Source of the DNA: JAQUCI01 sp034932685
GTDB lineage: Bacteria; Bacillota_I; Bacilli_A; Erysipelotrichales; Erysipelotrichaceae
DNA: 64,000 nt
Direction of reading: 5' to 3'
Assembly: GCA_034932685.1 (NCBI GenBank)
Contig: JAYFOM010000031.1
Location: 1 to 64,000, forward strand
The first letter of the stretch is position 1; every line of letters starts with the position of its first letter. Under the pieces are notes generated by a model. That model was not told the DNA's origin. It saw only the letters and a list, made by a program, of their open reading frames with translations, and searched no databases. Made by a program: the position numbers and the translations under genes. Below, one piece after another: positions 34,089-43,677 of the stretch.

Positions 34089-35486
34089 TTAGACTCCCAT
34101 CTTTTCCGCTTTTTCTACTGCTTCTTCAATTGTACCAACAAACATAAATGCTTGTTCAGGAAGATGATCATATCCGCCTTCAAGGATAGCCTTAAAACTG
34201 CGAACGGTGTCTTTACGACTTACATACCGTCCTGGTATACCAGTGAACTGTTGTGCAACATTTAATGGTTGAGATAAGAAATTACGAATCCGTCTTGCAC
34301 GATTAACGGTAACTTTGTCCTCTTTACTTAATTCATCCATGCCCAAAATAGCGATGATGTCTTGAAGTTCGCGGTATCTTTGTAAGATTTGTTGAACTTC
34401 ACGTGCAACATGATAATGTTCTTCACCAACTACCAAAGGATCTAACATTCTACTAGTTGAAGCCAATGGATCAACCGCTGGATAAATACCTAAAGCCGCA
34501 ATAGAGCGCTCTAATACCGTTTTTGAATCTAAATGAGAAAAAGCTGTGGCCGGAGCTGGATCGGTTAAATCATCTGCTGGCACATAAATGGCTTGAACTG
34601 AAGTTATTGACCCATTTTTGGTAGAAGTGATACGCTCTTGTAGTTGTCCCATCTCTGTTGAAAGCGTTGGTTGATAACCAACCGCTGACGGCATTCTACC
34701 AAGTAATGCTGATACTTCTGATCCTGCTTGAACAAAACGGAAAATATTATCAATAAAAAGTAAGACATCTTGGCCATCATGATCACGATAATACTCAGCC
34801 ATAGTCAAGCCTGATAAAGCCACGCGCATACGTGCACCAGGTGATTCATTCATTTGACCATAAACAAGTACCGTACTTGGAAGTACACCGGACTCCTTCA
34901 TTTCATTATATAGATCATTGCCTTCACGTGTTCTTTCACCAACACCAGCAACAACTGATAAACCACTATGTTCAATTGCGATATTGTGAATCAATTCTTG
35001 CATTAAAACCGTTTTCCCAACACCAGCTCCACCAAACAGACCTACTTTACCACCACGAGAATATGGACACAATAAATCAATTACCTTGAGACCTGTTTCA
35101 AGAATACTCTCTGATGTTTGTTGTTCTTCAAAAGATGGTGCTAAACGATGAATGGGATGTTTTTCAATATCAGCAGGCAAGGCTTCAAGTTCATCAATCG
35201 GTTCACCTAAAACATTGAACATTCTACCAAGCACATCTTTGCCAACAGGTACCATGATTGCACTTTCTGTATCTATCGCAATCATTCCTCTTACCAAACC
35301 CTCAGTTGATCCCATAGCAATACAGCGCACACAATCATCACCAACATGTTGAGCAACTTCTACAGTTAGCTTGTGATTATCTTCATCAACAATAATTGCT
35401 GAATATAAAGATGGTAATACACCTTTACTAAAGCGAATGTCAACTACTGGTCCAATGACCTGAATTATTTTTCCTGTGTTTTTCAT
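34089..35486 (-). CDS. atpD: ATP synthase beta subunit
   Basis: A 465-residue catalytic F1 subunit. Walker A GGAGVGKTVL and Walker B VLLFIDNIFRF are present, with the catalytic Glu in GVGERTREGND and the DELSEED-type loop reading DELSKED. It follows atpG by 11 nt and precedes atpC by 1 nt. Normal in all respects. Confidence 0.98.
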   Translation of the reverse strand: MKNTGKIIQVIGPVVDIRFSKGVLPSLYSAIIVDEDNHKLTVEVAQHVGDDCVRCIAMGSTEGLVRGMIAIDTESAIMVPVGKDVLGRMFNVLGEPIDELEALPADIEKHPIHRLAPSFEEQQTSESILETGLKVIDLLCPYSRGGKVGLFGGAGVGKTVLMQELIHNIAIEHSGLSVVAGVGERTREGNDLYNEMKESGVLPSTVLVYGQMNESPGARMRVALSGLTMAEYYRDHDGQDVLLFIDNIFRFVQAGSEVSALLGRMPSAVGYQPTLSTEMGQLQERITSTKNGSITSVQAIYVPADDLTDPAPATAFSHLDSKTVLERSIAALGIYPAVDPLASTSRMLDPLVVGEEHYHVAREVQQILQRYRELQDIIAILGMDELSKEDKVTVNRARRIRNFLSQPLNVAQQFTGIPGRYVSRKDTVRSFKAILEGGYDHLPEQAFMFVGTIEEAVEKAEKMGV

Positions 35487-35497
35487 GCAATTACCTC

Positions 35498-36337
35498 CTA
35501 GATCGCATCCGCAGTCATAACGATCTCATTTATTTCTTGTGTGATTGCCGCTTGACGAGCACGGTTATATACAAGTGTTAAATTATCAATCAAATCTTCA
35601 GCATTATCTGTTGCTAAATCCATTGCTAATCTTCTTGAAGAATGTTCACTTGTAGTTGTTTCAAGCCAATAGCTATACACAAGCGACTTAATATAAAGTG
35701 GTATCAGTTCATCAAGGATCTGATCGATACTTGGTTCATATAGAACTTCTTTGTATGACAGATTTTCTTTTTTAGTTGCTTCTACCGGCAACAATCTTAC
35801 TTTAATTGGCACAAAGCTCATTGAGTTAATATATTGGGTATATACAATATTAATACTTGATATTTCATTGTTTCGATAGCTTGTTACAACACTATCAGCT
35901 ATCTTGAATAACTCATTATAGTTCATACTATCACATGCTATATCATCATAATTAGTTTTAAACCCATTATCGATCAAACTTTGCTTACCGCGAATTCCTA
36001 TTACTAATAACTGCTCATTTTCAGATGCTTCTTCACTAACTAACCTAGTAGTATTACCAGTATAACCACCACACAAACCAAAATCACTTAAAAACACAAT
36101 AGTGAGTGGTTTATCATCAACTCGTTTTTGCAAATACACGTTATTTGACTCTTGTGTATTACTTAGAATGTTAGTTATAGTTTCCTTTAAACTAAGCGCA
36201 TAAAACTTGTTCGCATCAAAAAGGTCACGTTGCCGTTTCAATTTACCAATCGCGATAAGCTCCATCGCTTTGGTTATTTTTTTGGTTGTTTTGATCCCTC
36301 TGATCCTATTTTTTATCGCCTGTTTATTAGCCGCCAT
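35498..36337 (-). CDS. atpG: ATP synthase gamma subunit
   Basis: A 279-residue central rotor shaft. The N-terminal helix IKNRIRGIKTTKKITKAMEL and the C-terminal helix NRARQAAITQEINEIV make the coiled coil seen in all gamma subunits, and SDFGLCGGYTGN is the conserved middle segment. Its start shares one base with the atpA stop. Complete. Confidence 0.97.
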   Translation of the reverse strand: MAANKQAIKNRIRGIKTTKKITKAMELIAIGKLKRQRDLFDANKFYALSLKETITNILSNTQESNNVYLQKRVDDKPLTIVFLSDFGLCGGYTGNTTRLVSEEASENEQLLVIGIRGKQSLIDNGFKTNYDDIACDSMNYNELFKIADSVVTSYRNNEISSINIVYTQYINSMSFVPIKVRLLPVEATKKENLSYKEVLYEPSIDQILDELIPLYIKSLVYSYWLETTTSEHSSRRLAMDLATDNAEDLIDNLTLVYNRARQAAITQEINEIVMTADAI

Positions 36338-37872
36338 TACAATTTACCATTAAGCCTTTTATATTGATCATTAAATGCGTCAAAAGCTGTCTTTAACTGA
36401 CCTCTTAACTCTTCTGTTATCTCGTTTTTCTTTTCCATGTCTGATAATAATTCAGAGTGGTGAATACGGAAATAATCATGTAGTTCATGTTCATAGCCAC
36501 TTACTTCATTAACTTCAACATCTTTTAAATAACCATATTTCGCTGCATACAAAGACAAAACCTGAAAGGTTAAAGCTAATGGTTTGTATTGCCCTTGCTT
36601 TAATAATTCAGTTAATCGCGCACCATGCTCAATTATCGCTTTGGTTGATGCATCAAGGTCGCTACCAAATTGGGAAAATGAAAGCATTTCGTGGTACTGT
36701 GCTAATTCCATTTTTAATGAGCTTGATACTTGTTTCATTATTTTAGTTTGCGCCGCACTTCCAACTCTTGATACCGATAAACCGCTATCAACAGCTGGTC
36801 TAATACCACCATTAAATAATTCTGTCTGCAAGAATAGCTGACCATCGGTAATAGAAATAACATTAGTTGGGATGTATGCTGAGATATCCCCCGCTTGGGT
36901 TTCAATTATTGGTAATGCTGTTAATGAGCCACCACCATAATTATCATTAAGTTTTGCTGCACGCTCTAATAACCGCGAATGTAAATAGAAAACATCTCCT
37001 GGATAAGCTTCTCTTCCTGGTGGTCTTCTTAATAATAATGACATCGTACGATATGCTACAGCGTGTTTGCTTAGATCATCATATACGATCAAAACATCCT
37101 TGCCTTGTTCCATCCATTCTTCACCAATAGCACAACCGGCATAAGGAGCAATATATTGCATTGAAGCTCTTTCACTTGCTGTTGCAACAACAACAGTGGT
37201 ATATTCCATCGCTCCAAATTGTTTCAACTTCTCAACAATTTGAGCAACTGTTGAAGCCTTCTGTCCAATAGCAACATATATACAATAAACATTTTCGTGT
37301 TTTTGATTGATTATGGTATCAATCGCAATCGCGGTTTTACCAGTTTGTCGATCTCCAATGATCAGTTCACGTTGACCACGACCAATAGGAATAATCGAAT
37401 CAATGATCTTGATTCCGGTTTGCAAAGCTTGATTAACCGATTTTCTTGTCATTACTCCTGGGGCCACTCTTTCAATAGCTCTTGTCTTATTGCTTATGAT
37501 TGCTTCTTTACCATCAATAGCGATACCAAGTGCATTTACAACACGGCCTATCATCATATCGCCTACCGGTACTTCTATGATCCTATTAGTGCGATAAACA
37601 GCATCACCTTCTTTGATCAAAGAATCATCACCCATAATAACAGCACCTACATTATCTTCTTCCAGATTTAGTGCCATACCATAAATATCATCATGAAACA
37701 CTAACAATTCATTAGCCATGACATTCTCTAAGCCATGAATTAGTGCAATGCCATCACCCACTTTTATGACATACCCAACATCTTTTACATCTAATCGCTC
37801 ATCATAATTTTTGATCTGATCTTTGATGATTACACTTATCTCTTCTGGTCTAAGTTTCATATCTTCACCCAC
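36337..37872 (-). CDS. atpA: ATP synthase alpha subunit
   Basis: A 511-residue non-catalytic F1 subunit with Walker A GDRQTGKTA, the conserved VYVAIGQKASTVAQ-like segment (CIYVAIGQKASTVAQ) and the alpha-type Arg-finger region ISVTDGQ-like (ISITDGQLFLQTELF), plus SRVGSAAQTKIMK. It overlaps atpH by 8 nt at the start. Length and motifs are standard. Confidence 0.98.
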   Translation of the reverse strand: MGEDMKLRPEEISVIIKDQIKNYDERLDVKDVGYVIKVGDGIALIHGLENVMANELLVFHDDIYGMALNLEEDNVGAVIMGDDSLIKEGDAVYRTNRIIEVPVGDMMIGRVVNALGIAIDGKEAIISNKTRAIERVAPGVMTRKSVNQALQTGIKIIDSIIPIGRGQRELIIGDRQTGKTAIAIDTIINQKHENVYCIYVAIGQKASTVAQIVEKLKQFGAMEYTTVVVATASERASMQYIAPYAGCAIGEEWMEQGKDVLIVYDDLSKHAVAYRTMSLLLRRPPGREAYPGDVFYLHSRLLERAAKLNDNYGGGSLTALPIIETQAGDISAYIPTNVISITDGQLFLQTELFNGGIRPAVDSGLSVSRVGSAAQTKIMKQVSSSLKMELAQYHEMLSFSQFGSDLDASTKAIIEHGARLTELLKQGQYKPLALTFQVLSLYAAKYGYLKDVEVNEVSGYEHELHDYFRIHHSELLSDMEKKNEITEELRGQLKTAFDAFNDQYKRLNGKL

Positions 37873-38404
37873 CTCTACTCAGCAAGTTTTTCTTAAGCAT
37901 GCTGATCCTATTTTTTAACGATCCATCAAAAACTTGGTCTCTTACGACAACTTTTATTCCCGACATTAATTCTGGATCAATCATATTTTCTAGTTCAATC
38001 TTGTATTTTAATTGTAATCCTATCGCTTCTTCAACGTCTTTGATCTGTTGTTTAGATAAAGGTTTGGTTGAATAAACTTCGCCAAAGATCACACCTCTTT
38101 CTTGATTTGCTTTTCTTAAAAACTCTTCAATGATCTGATTTAAGATATTGCTACGACCCCGATCGATTATTAAAAACAAGAAGCGCAGTATCGTTTTATT
38201 GTTATCAGTCGCAAAAATCTTTTCAATTACTTCTTTTTTATCTTGCTTACTAATTTGATAATGCGTTAAAAACGGTAATATCTCTGGATTTTGTTTAAGA
38301 GTTTTACTTACCGTTTGCATTTTTTCACAATAAAAATCAAGTCTATCCTCTTCAACTGCAAGTTCAAGTAAAGCTATTGCATAGCGACTGGCAATTCTGC
38401 TCAT
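37865..38404 (-). CDS. atpH: ATP synthase delta subunit
   Basis: A 179-residue peripheral-stalk subunit linking F1 to the b subunits. The N-terminal helical bundle begins SRIASRYAIALLELA, typical of delta, and the C-terminal DPELMSGIKVVVRDQVFDGS is the conserved end. It overlaps both neighbours (4 nt with atpF, 8 nt with atpA). Confidence 0.95.
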   Translation of the reverse strand: MSRIASRYAIALLELAVEEDRLDFYCEKMQTVSKTLKQNPEILPFLTHYQISKQDKKEVIEKIFATDNNKTILRFLFLIIDRGRSNILNQIIEEFLRKANQERGVIFGEVYSTKPLSKQQIKDVEEAIGLQLKYKIELENMIDPELMSGIKVVVRDQVFDGSLKNRISMLKKNLLSRGG

Positions 38405-38913
38405 CGATCAATAACTTCCTTTACAAACTGTTCAATGGCTTGTCGATCTTTTTGATCATCCAACTTTTCATTAACCAGTTTTGAAGCAGCTATCATTGCG
38501 ACTTCAACTATTTCTTTGTGAATATCTCTGCGAACCTGTTCTTTTTCTAATGCTATCTCTTTTTGAGCGTCAGCAATTGTTTCTTCCGAACGTCTTTTTG
38601 CTTCTTCCAACAATTCGTTTCTAATTCTTTCGGCTTCACTTTTTCCAATTGAGATTAATTGTTTGGCCTCAGCCCCTGCTTGTTGTATTTCTTTTCTAGC
38701 CTTTTCATTTAACATTAAAGATTCTTCTTTTAACCGTTGCGCTTCACTTAAACGATTATGTTCATACTCTGAACGTTTATGTAGAATTTCGCGCACCGGT
38801 TGCCAAGCTAGCTTCTTCATGAAATGAAACAAGACTAATGTAGCAGCGAGTTGGGTCATTATCGTTATAACATTAGGAAGCAGTTTCTCTAATATATCAA
38901 CATTGATTCCCAT
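38401..38913 (-). CDS. atpF: ATP synthase b subunit
   Basis: A 170-residue stator protein: one N-terminal TM helix (about 14-32) and a long charged coiled coil with many Glu, Lys, Arg and Gln. The segment KKLAWQPVREILHKR is a normal membrane-exit region. It lies 25 nt after atpE and overlaps atpH by 4 nt. Confidence 0.94.
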   Translation of the reverse strand: MGINVDILEKLLPNVITIMTQLAATLVLFHFMKKLAWQPVREILHKRSEYEHNRLSEAQRLKEESLMLNEKARKEIQQAGAEAKQLISIGKSEAERIRNELLEEAKRRSEETIADAQKEIALEKEQVRRDIHKEIVEVAMIAASKLVNEKLDDQKDRQAIEQFVKEVIDR

Positions 38914-38938
38914 AGAGACCCCTTTCTAAATAAAATAA

Positions 38939-39175
38939 CTAAACCCGTCCACCCAATACAAAGATAATAAGCAAAGCAACCAGTAGACCATAGATAGCAA
39001 CAGTCTCTGTAATCGCTGCACCAACAATTGCCATTGAACGCAATCTTGCTTCAGCTTCAGGATTCTTACCTATTGCTTCTACCGCTTTAGCAAAAACATT
39101 ACCTTCTCCAATAGCGGTAAACATACCAGCCATAACTGCCAAACCAGCACCAATTGCGACTAATCCTAATTCCAT
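38939..39175 (-). CDS. atpE: ATP synthase c subunit with a two-carboxylate ion site
   Basis: A 78-residue proteolipid of two TM helices with the polar loop GKNPEAEAR. The ion-carrying Glu is E57 (AAITETVAIY). Helix 1 carries a second acid, E24 (AIGEGNVFAKAV), exactly 33 residues earlier, at the position of Gln32 in the Na+ rotor of Ilyobacter. T58 and Y62 match the Ser66 and Tyr70 ligand positions. A pair of carboxylates of this kind is known from Na+-coupled rotors such as that of Fusobacterium. Na+ coupling is therefore likely but not proven. Confidence 0.95.
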   Translation of the reverse strand: MELGLVAIGAGLAVMAGMFTAIGEGNVFAKAVEAIGKNPEAEARLRSMAIVGAAITETVAIYGLLVALLIIFVLGGRV

Positions 39176-39197
39176 ATTAATCCTCCTTAATAGATAT

Positions 39198-39878
39198 TTA
39201 TTTCAACGGAAGTTCTTTTCCAATGAAAGCTATAGTTAATGACACAAAAATATAAGTTTGAATAAGTCCTGCGAATAAATCGAAATAGAAATGAAGCGCA
39301 GGAGCAACAACAACTGCTAAAAAGTTAATATTCCCTAATATAGGTACAATACTACTAACCATACCAGTAAACCCATAAACTAAGCCCATGATAATACCAC
39401 CAGTCATGATATTACCAAATAAACGCATTGATAATGAGATAAGTGGAGATATCTTACCAAATACATTCATGATAAAGAAAGGCGCAAACGGTTCAAAGTA
39501 TCCTTTAATATAGTTTTTAATCCCATTAAACTTGATCGCATTCTTTTCAATCATAAACACCGTGATAAAGGCTAGAGTAAGTGTAACACTGAAATTAGCT
39601 GTTGGTGATTCAATCGCAAATAAGCCAGAAATATTTGATAAGATCATATAACAAGCTAACATACCAATGTATGGTCCAAGATTTTCAGTAATAATCTCAT
39701 TAGTATCTCTTTCAACCATTTTATCAACAGCCGATACTCCCATCATAGCTAGTAAGACCACTCCCTTTGGTTGAGCAAGTGGATCAAACTTACGTAATTG
39801 CTTATTCACATAGAAAAGCCCAGCTAATATAACTGTTGTTACCAGTATGATGCCGTATACAGCTGATTGAATTTCCAT
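39198..39878 (-). CDS. atpB: ATP synthase a subunit
   Basis: A 226-residue membrane stator with about five or six helices. The essential Arg lies in SLSMRLFGNIMTGG, and the C-terminal helix ends QTYIFVSLTIAFIG, both family hallmarks. It forms the ion half-channels against the c ring. It precedes atpE by 22 nt and follows atpI by 14 nt. Confidence 0.95.
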   Translation of the reverse strand: MEIQSAVYGIILVTTVILAGLFYVNKQLRKFDPLAQPKGVVLLAMMGVSAVDKMVERDTNEIITENLGPYIGMLACYMILSNISGLFAIESPTANFSVTLTLAFITVFMIEKNAIKFNGIKNYIKGYFEPFAPFFIMNVFGKISPLISLSMRLFGNIMTGGIIMGLVYGFTGMVSSIVPILGNINFLAVVVAPALHFYFDLFAGLIQTYIFVSLTIAFIGKELPLK

Positions 39879-39892
39879 GAAAATAAACTCCT

Positions 39893-40231
39893 TTAATCTT
39901 TGTTTATTATCGCAAATGCGACAATAACAAACTTGTAAATAGTAAAACCTAAAACCGAAGCGAATATATTAAAATAAGATGGATATAAGAAACTGATAAC
40001 AAGTGGTAGGGCAATAATCGCATACCTTATTAATGTCGATAATGAAAAAGCAAAAAAATTAATGTGTTTTTGATCAAATATCGCATCTGCCGTTTTAGTT
40101 AATAGAAAGAGATGCAGCATGCTAAACAAATGACCCAACACGATACCAGCACTTATGCGACGATCAATAAACATCGTTACTATTGTCAATATCAAAGCGG
40201 TAATTGCCGCATAACGCATCTCTTTTGGCAT
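39893..40231 (-). CDS. atpI: AtpI-like protein
   Basis: A 112-residue membrane protein with four hydrophobic segments, between upp and atpB, the place of AtpI/UncI in Bacillota. AtpI proteins are thought to help c-ring assembly or ion supply. Its sequence is poorly conserved, as usual, so the call rests on position, size and topology. It starts 6 nt after the upp stop. Confidence 0.8.
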   Translation of the reverse strand: MPKEMRYAAITALILTIVTMFIDRRISAGIVLGHLFSMLHLFLLTKTADAIFDQKHINFFAFSLSTLIRYAIIALPLVISFLYPSYFNIFASVLGFTIYKFVIVAFAIINKD

Positions 40232-40237
40232 TATCGA

Positions 40238-40858
40238 CTACTTAGTCCCGAATATGCGATCACCGGCATCACCAAGTCCGGGAACGATATATCCGATATC
40301 GTTTAGCTTTTCATCTAAAGCCGCTAAATAGATATCGACGTCTGGGTGATCTTTCTCAATTAAGCTTACACCTTCTGGTGCTCCTACCAAACAAACTAAC
40401 TTGATCGAAGTTGCGCCCTTAGTCTTAAGTAGACTAATAGCAGCACTTGCAGAACCCCCAGTAGCTAACATTGGATCTAACACCATAGTAACTGAACTAT
40501 TTAGATTGCTTGGAAACTTAGCATAATATTCGTGTGGTTCTAATGTTGTCTCATCACGATACAAACCCGCAAATCCTACTTTAGCTGTTGGTATCAAATT
40601 ACGAATACCATTAACCATTCCAAGTCCCGCTCTTAGTATTGGTACTAATACGATATCACAAGCTAACTCAGATGTTTCACAAATTGCCATCGGTGTTTTG
40701 ATTGATACTGGTTTGACTGGCAAATCACGCGAAACTTCATAAGCCATAAGACTGGCGATTTCATCCAAGTGTTGACTGAAATCTTTTGTGGTTGTTTTCT
40801 CATCACGCATATAAGCCAACTTATGGGTTATCAGCGGATGGTTTAAAACTTTTAACAT
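40238..40858 (-). CDS. upp: Uracil phosphoribosyltransferase
   Basis: A 206-residue salvage enzyme making UMP from uracil and PRPP. The PRPP-binding motif VLDPMLATGGSASAAI and the C-terminal uracil-binding segment YIVPGLGDAGDRIFG are clear. It lies between glyA and atpI, the order seen in Bacillus relatives. Confidence 0.97.
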   Translation of the reverse strand: MLKVLNHPLITHKLAYMRDEKTTTKDFSQHLDEIASLMAYEVSRDLPVKPVSIKTPMAICETSELACDIVLVPILRAGLGMVNGIRNLIPTAKVGFAGLYRDETTLEPHEYYAKFPSNLNSSVTMVLDPMLATGGSASAAISLLKTKGATSIKLVCLVGAPEGVSLIEKDHPDVDIYLAALDEKLNDIGYIVPGLGDAGDRIFGTK

Positions 40859-40920
40859 ATATTTATCACCCCGTCAATTATAACATAACAATCATTTTTG
40901 ACCACCTAATATTATCGGTT

Positions 40921-42144
40921 TCACTTTGGTATCACAAAAGCTTTGCTTAATGATAATACTTGTTTTTTAATGTTGATCAGTGCTTCTTGATCCTCTGCGT
41001 TTTCAATTGTAGTGCGAATCAAGTCCGCCACTTTCGCAAATTCAGCTTCTTTAAAACCTCTGGTAGTCATTGCTGGCGTTCCTAATCTAATACCACTTGT
41101 GATCATTGGTTTTTGTTGATCAAAAGGAATTGTGTTCTTATTACATGTGATCTTTACTTTATCTAATAGTATCTCTACTTCTTTACCAGTCATTTTAAAT
41201 GAAGACATCGTATCAACTAAGAATAAATGAGTATCTGTGTTATTTGATACAACTCTAAAACCATTAGCTATCATTGCTTTAACAAAGGCTTTAGCGTTAG
41301 CTATTACTTGTTTCTGATAACTTATAAACGCTGGTTGTAATGCTTCATGAAAACATACTGCTTTAGCAGCGATAACATGCATCAATGGGCCACCTTGAAT
41401 GCCTGGAAAAACATTTCGATCCAACGCACTAGCATACTCTTTTTTGCATAAGATAGCTCCACCTCTTGGTCCTCTTAAAGTTTTATGGGTTGTTGTTGTT
41501 ACAAAATCAGCATACTTGACTGGATTAGGGTGCAATCCTGCAGCGACTAATCCAGCAATATGAGCCATATCTACCATTAATAATGCGTTTACTTCTTTTG
41601 CGATTGCAGCGAACTTACTAAAATCGATCGTATTACCATAAGCACTAGCCCCAGCTACAATCAGTTTTGGTTTTATTTCTTTTGCCAGCGCTCTAACTTG
41701 ATCATAATCGATCATCTCTGTTTTTGGATCAACACCATAACCATAAAACTCATATAAGCGCCCTGAGAAATTAAGTTTATGTCCATGAGTTAAATGACCC
41801 CCGGCACTAAGATCCATACCAAGAACTTTATCGCCGAAATTAAGCGCTGTTAAATATACTGCCATGTTTGCTTGGGACCCAGAATGTGGCTGAACATTAG
41901 CGTGTTCAGCATCGAATAATTCACACATTCTACTAATAGCCAAACTTTCAATCGCATCAACATGTTCACAGCCACCATAATAACGTTTGTTAGGATAGCC
42001 CTCAGCGTATTTGTTGGTCAAGATACTACCTGTCGCTTCACAAACAGCAGATGAAACATAGTTTTCAGAAGCAATTAGCTCAATATTTTCACTTTGACGT
42101 ATCCGTTCATCTTCAATTAAATCAAACAAAATCTTGTCTATCAT
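40921..42144 (-). CDS. glyA: Serine hydroxymethyltransferase
   Basis: A 407-residue PLP enzyme interconverting serine and glycine and loading tetrahydrofolate with one-carbon units. The PLP lysine is in VTTTTHKTLRGPRGG, with the folate and substrate segments NKYAEGYPNKRYYGG and SGSQANMAVY. It overlaps the Sua5/YwlC gene by 4 nt. folD, at the right end of the window, belongs to the same one-carbon pool. Confidence 0.97.
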   Translation of the reverse strand: MIDKILFDLIEDERIRQSENIELIASENYVSSAVCEATGSILTNKYAEGYPNKRYYGGCEHVDAIESLAISRMCELFDAEHANVQPHSGSQANMAVYLTALNFGDKVLGMDLSAGGHLTHGHKLNFSGRLYEFYGYGVDPKTEMIDYDQVRALAKEIKPKLIVAGASAYGNTIDFSKFAAIAKEVNALLMVDMAHIAGLVAAGLHPNPVKYADFVTTTTHKTLRGPRGGAILCKKEYASALDRNVFPGIQGGPLMHVIAAKAVCFHEALQPAFISYQKQVIANAKAFVKAMIANGFRVVSNNTDTHLFLVDTMSSFKMTGKEVEILLDKVKITCNKNTIPFDQQKPMITSGIRLGTPAMTTRGFKEAEFAKVADLIRTTIENAEDQEALINIKKQVLSLSKAFVIPK

Positions 42145-42758
42145 TTCATATCCTCCAAAGAGTCAAGTATCTCTTGTAGTGTTATCGGTCCTTCTCTTAA
42201 TAATTTTATCTCTTCATCCACAGTACTAATGATCGTGCTTGCTATCCCTTTACTACACTTACCTATCACTACCGCATCAATTGTGCTATCTAGTTGCTCT
42301 AAGACTTCTTCGTGGGTTTTAGCAGGTGCTTCATTTGATATATTAGCACTTGGCACTAATAATGGCACTTGTACAAAGTCAATTATACTAAGAACAAACT
42401 CATCATTTGGCATTCTAATTGCCACTGTATCAAAACCATTAGTTACATAATCCGCTAAATCTTTACGTTTACGAAAAACAATTGTTAAAGCATTGGGTAA
42501 CCATCTCTTTATTAAAAAGCGATCTCTTTCATTCAACTCTGCGACCATTTCTATTTGTTTCAAACTATTTACCATCATGGGAAAAGGTTTAGTCTCAGGT
42601 CTTTTCTTCGCAAGTTTCAACTTATCTATAGCCATTCTTGAATCATATCTAATCCCAAGCCCATATACCGTATCGGTTGGAAAAGCTACAATTCCGTCTT
42701 TTCTAATAATCGCTGCTACTTCTTTAATATCTTTGTTAGTTAAGAGTTTTGTTTTCAT
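42141..42758 (-). CDS. Sua5/YwlC/YrdC-family threonylcarbamoyl-AMP synthase
   Basis: A 205-residue protein with the YrdC fold: KKDGIVAFPTDTVYGLG-like start (DGIVAFPTDTVYGLG), KLKLAKKRPETKPFPMM and LLVPSANIS. It makes threonylcarbamoyl-AMP for the t6A base in tRNAs reading ANN codons. It is the short form, without the C-terminal Sua5 domain. Proximity to prfA and prmC is typical of Bacillota. Confidence 0.92.
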   Translation of the reverse strand: MKTKLLTNKDIKEVAAIIRKDGIVAFPTDTVYGLGIRYDSRMAIDKLKLAKKRPETKPFPMMVNSLKQIEMVAELNERDRFLIKRWLPNALTIVFRKRKDLADYVTNGFDTVAIRMPNDEFVLSIIDFVQVPLLVPSANISNEAPAKTHEEVLEQLDSTIDAVVIGKCSKGIASTIISTVDEEIKLLREGPITLQEILDSLEDMK

Positions 42759-42798
42759 GATTACATTTTATCACAATTTTCTTTTCCTAATATAAAAA

Positions 42799-42820
42799 GC
42801 CTTGTCAGCTGACAAGACTC
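42799..42820 (-). terminator. Terminator after prmC
   Basis: A palindromic stem (AGTCTTGTCAG / CTGACAAGGCT on the minus strand) runs into TTTTATATT, between prmC and the Sua5/YwlC gene. Confidence 0.75.
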
Positions 42821-42822
42821 AT

Positions 42823-43677
42823 TTATAAATTGATATAGACAAACAACATCCTGTCTTTTCCGTTTAAATCCTTGATAACTTCAACTTTTTGGCCAGGATA
42901 GAGTGAATTAACTAGACTGATCAAGTCTTCCTTTTGTTGATATCCAATTTCAAAGGCCATCATTGCTTTATCATTTAATATTTTTTTTGCATCTGTTAAA
43001 ATGATGCGATAAAATTTTAAACCATCCTCTCCACCAAATAACGCCATATTAGGCTCATAATCAACTACTGATCGATCAAGTGATTCATTTGTACTAATAT
43101 AAGGCGGATTAGAAACTAAAATATCAAGTTTGATGTTATTTGTAATTAGTGGTTGTAGCATATCACCAGTATAGAAAGTAATATCAACATCATTGTTAGT
43201 AGCATTAGCTTTAGCAATCGCGAGTGTTTTATCATTTAACTCAACCGCATAAGTTTTAAGCTTTTTTTCTTCTGCACTTAATGTAATAGCGATCGCACCA
43301 CTACCACAAGCCACATCAGCAAGCGTAATCACTTGATAATCACTAAAGAATGCATCAATACGCTCTAGCACATTAGCACAAAGTTCTTCAGTTTCATATC
43401 GAGGGATAAAAACATCTTCATTAACCATGAGTTTGCGTCCATAAAACCATTGGTAACCAAGAATATAAGCTAATGGTTCTTGCTTGATCAATCTTTCAAT
43501 TCCAGCTTGAAATCTTGTTGCGATATCTTTGTCTGCCTCTTTATGGTAATCAAGATAAAGATCAATAGTTTTCTCTTGGGTCAATTCATACATTAAAAGC
43601 TTAATCGCACTTATTGAAACATCTTGTTGCGCTGTTAAGCTTTCACTCTCTTTGATTAATTCATGATAAGTCTTCAT
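42823..43677 (-). CDS. prmC: Release factor glutamine methyltransferase
   Basis: A 284-residue SAM-dependent enzyme methylating the Gln of the GGQ motif in release factors. The NPPY motif (LVSNPPYIS), the SAM site LADVACGSGAIAITL and the N-terminal helical recognition domain are all seen. It overlaps prfA, its substrate gene, by 4 nt. Confidence 0.96.
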   Translation of the reverse strand: MKTYHELIKESESLTAQQDVSISAIKLLMYELTQEKTIDLYLDYHKEADKDIATRFQAGIERLIKQEPLAYILGYQWFYGRKLMVNEDVFIPRYETEELCANVLERIDAFFSDYQVITLADVACGSGAIAITLSAEEKKLKTYAVELNDKTLAIAKANATNNDVDITFYTGDMLQPLITNNIKLDILVSNPPYISTNESLDRSVVDYEPNMALFGGEDGLKFYRIILTDAKKILNDKAMMAFEIGYQQKEDLISLVNSLYPGQKVEVIKDLNGKDRMLFVYINL

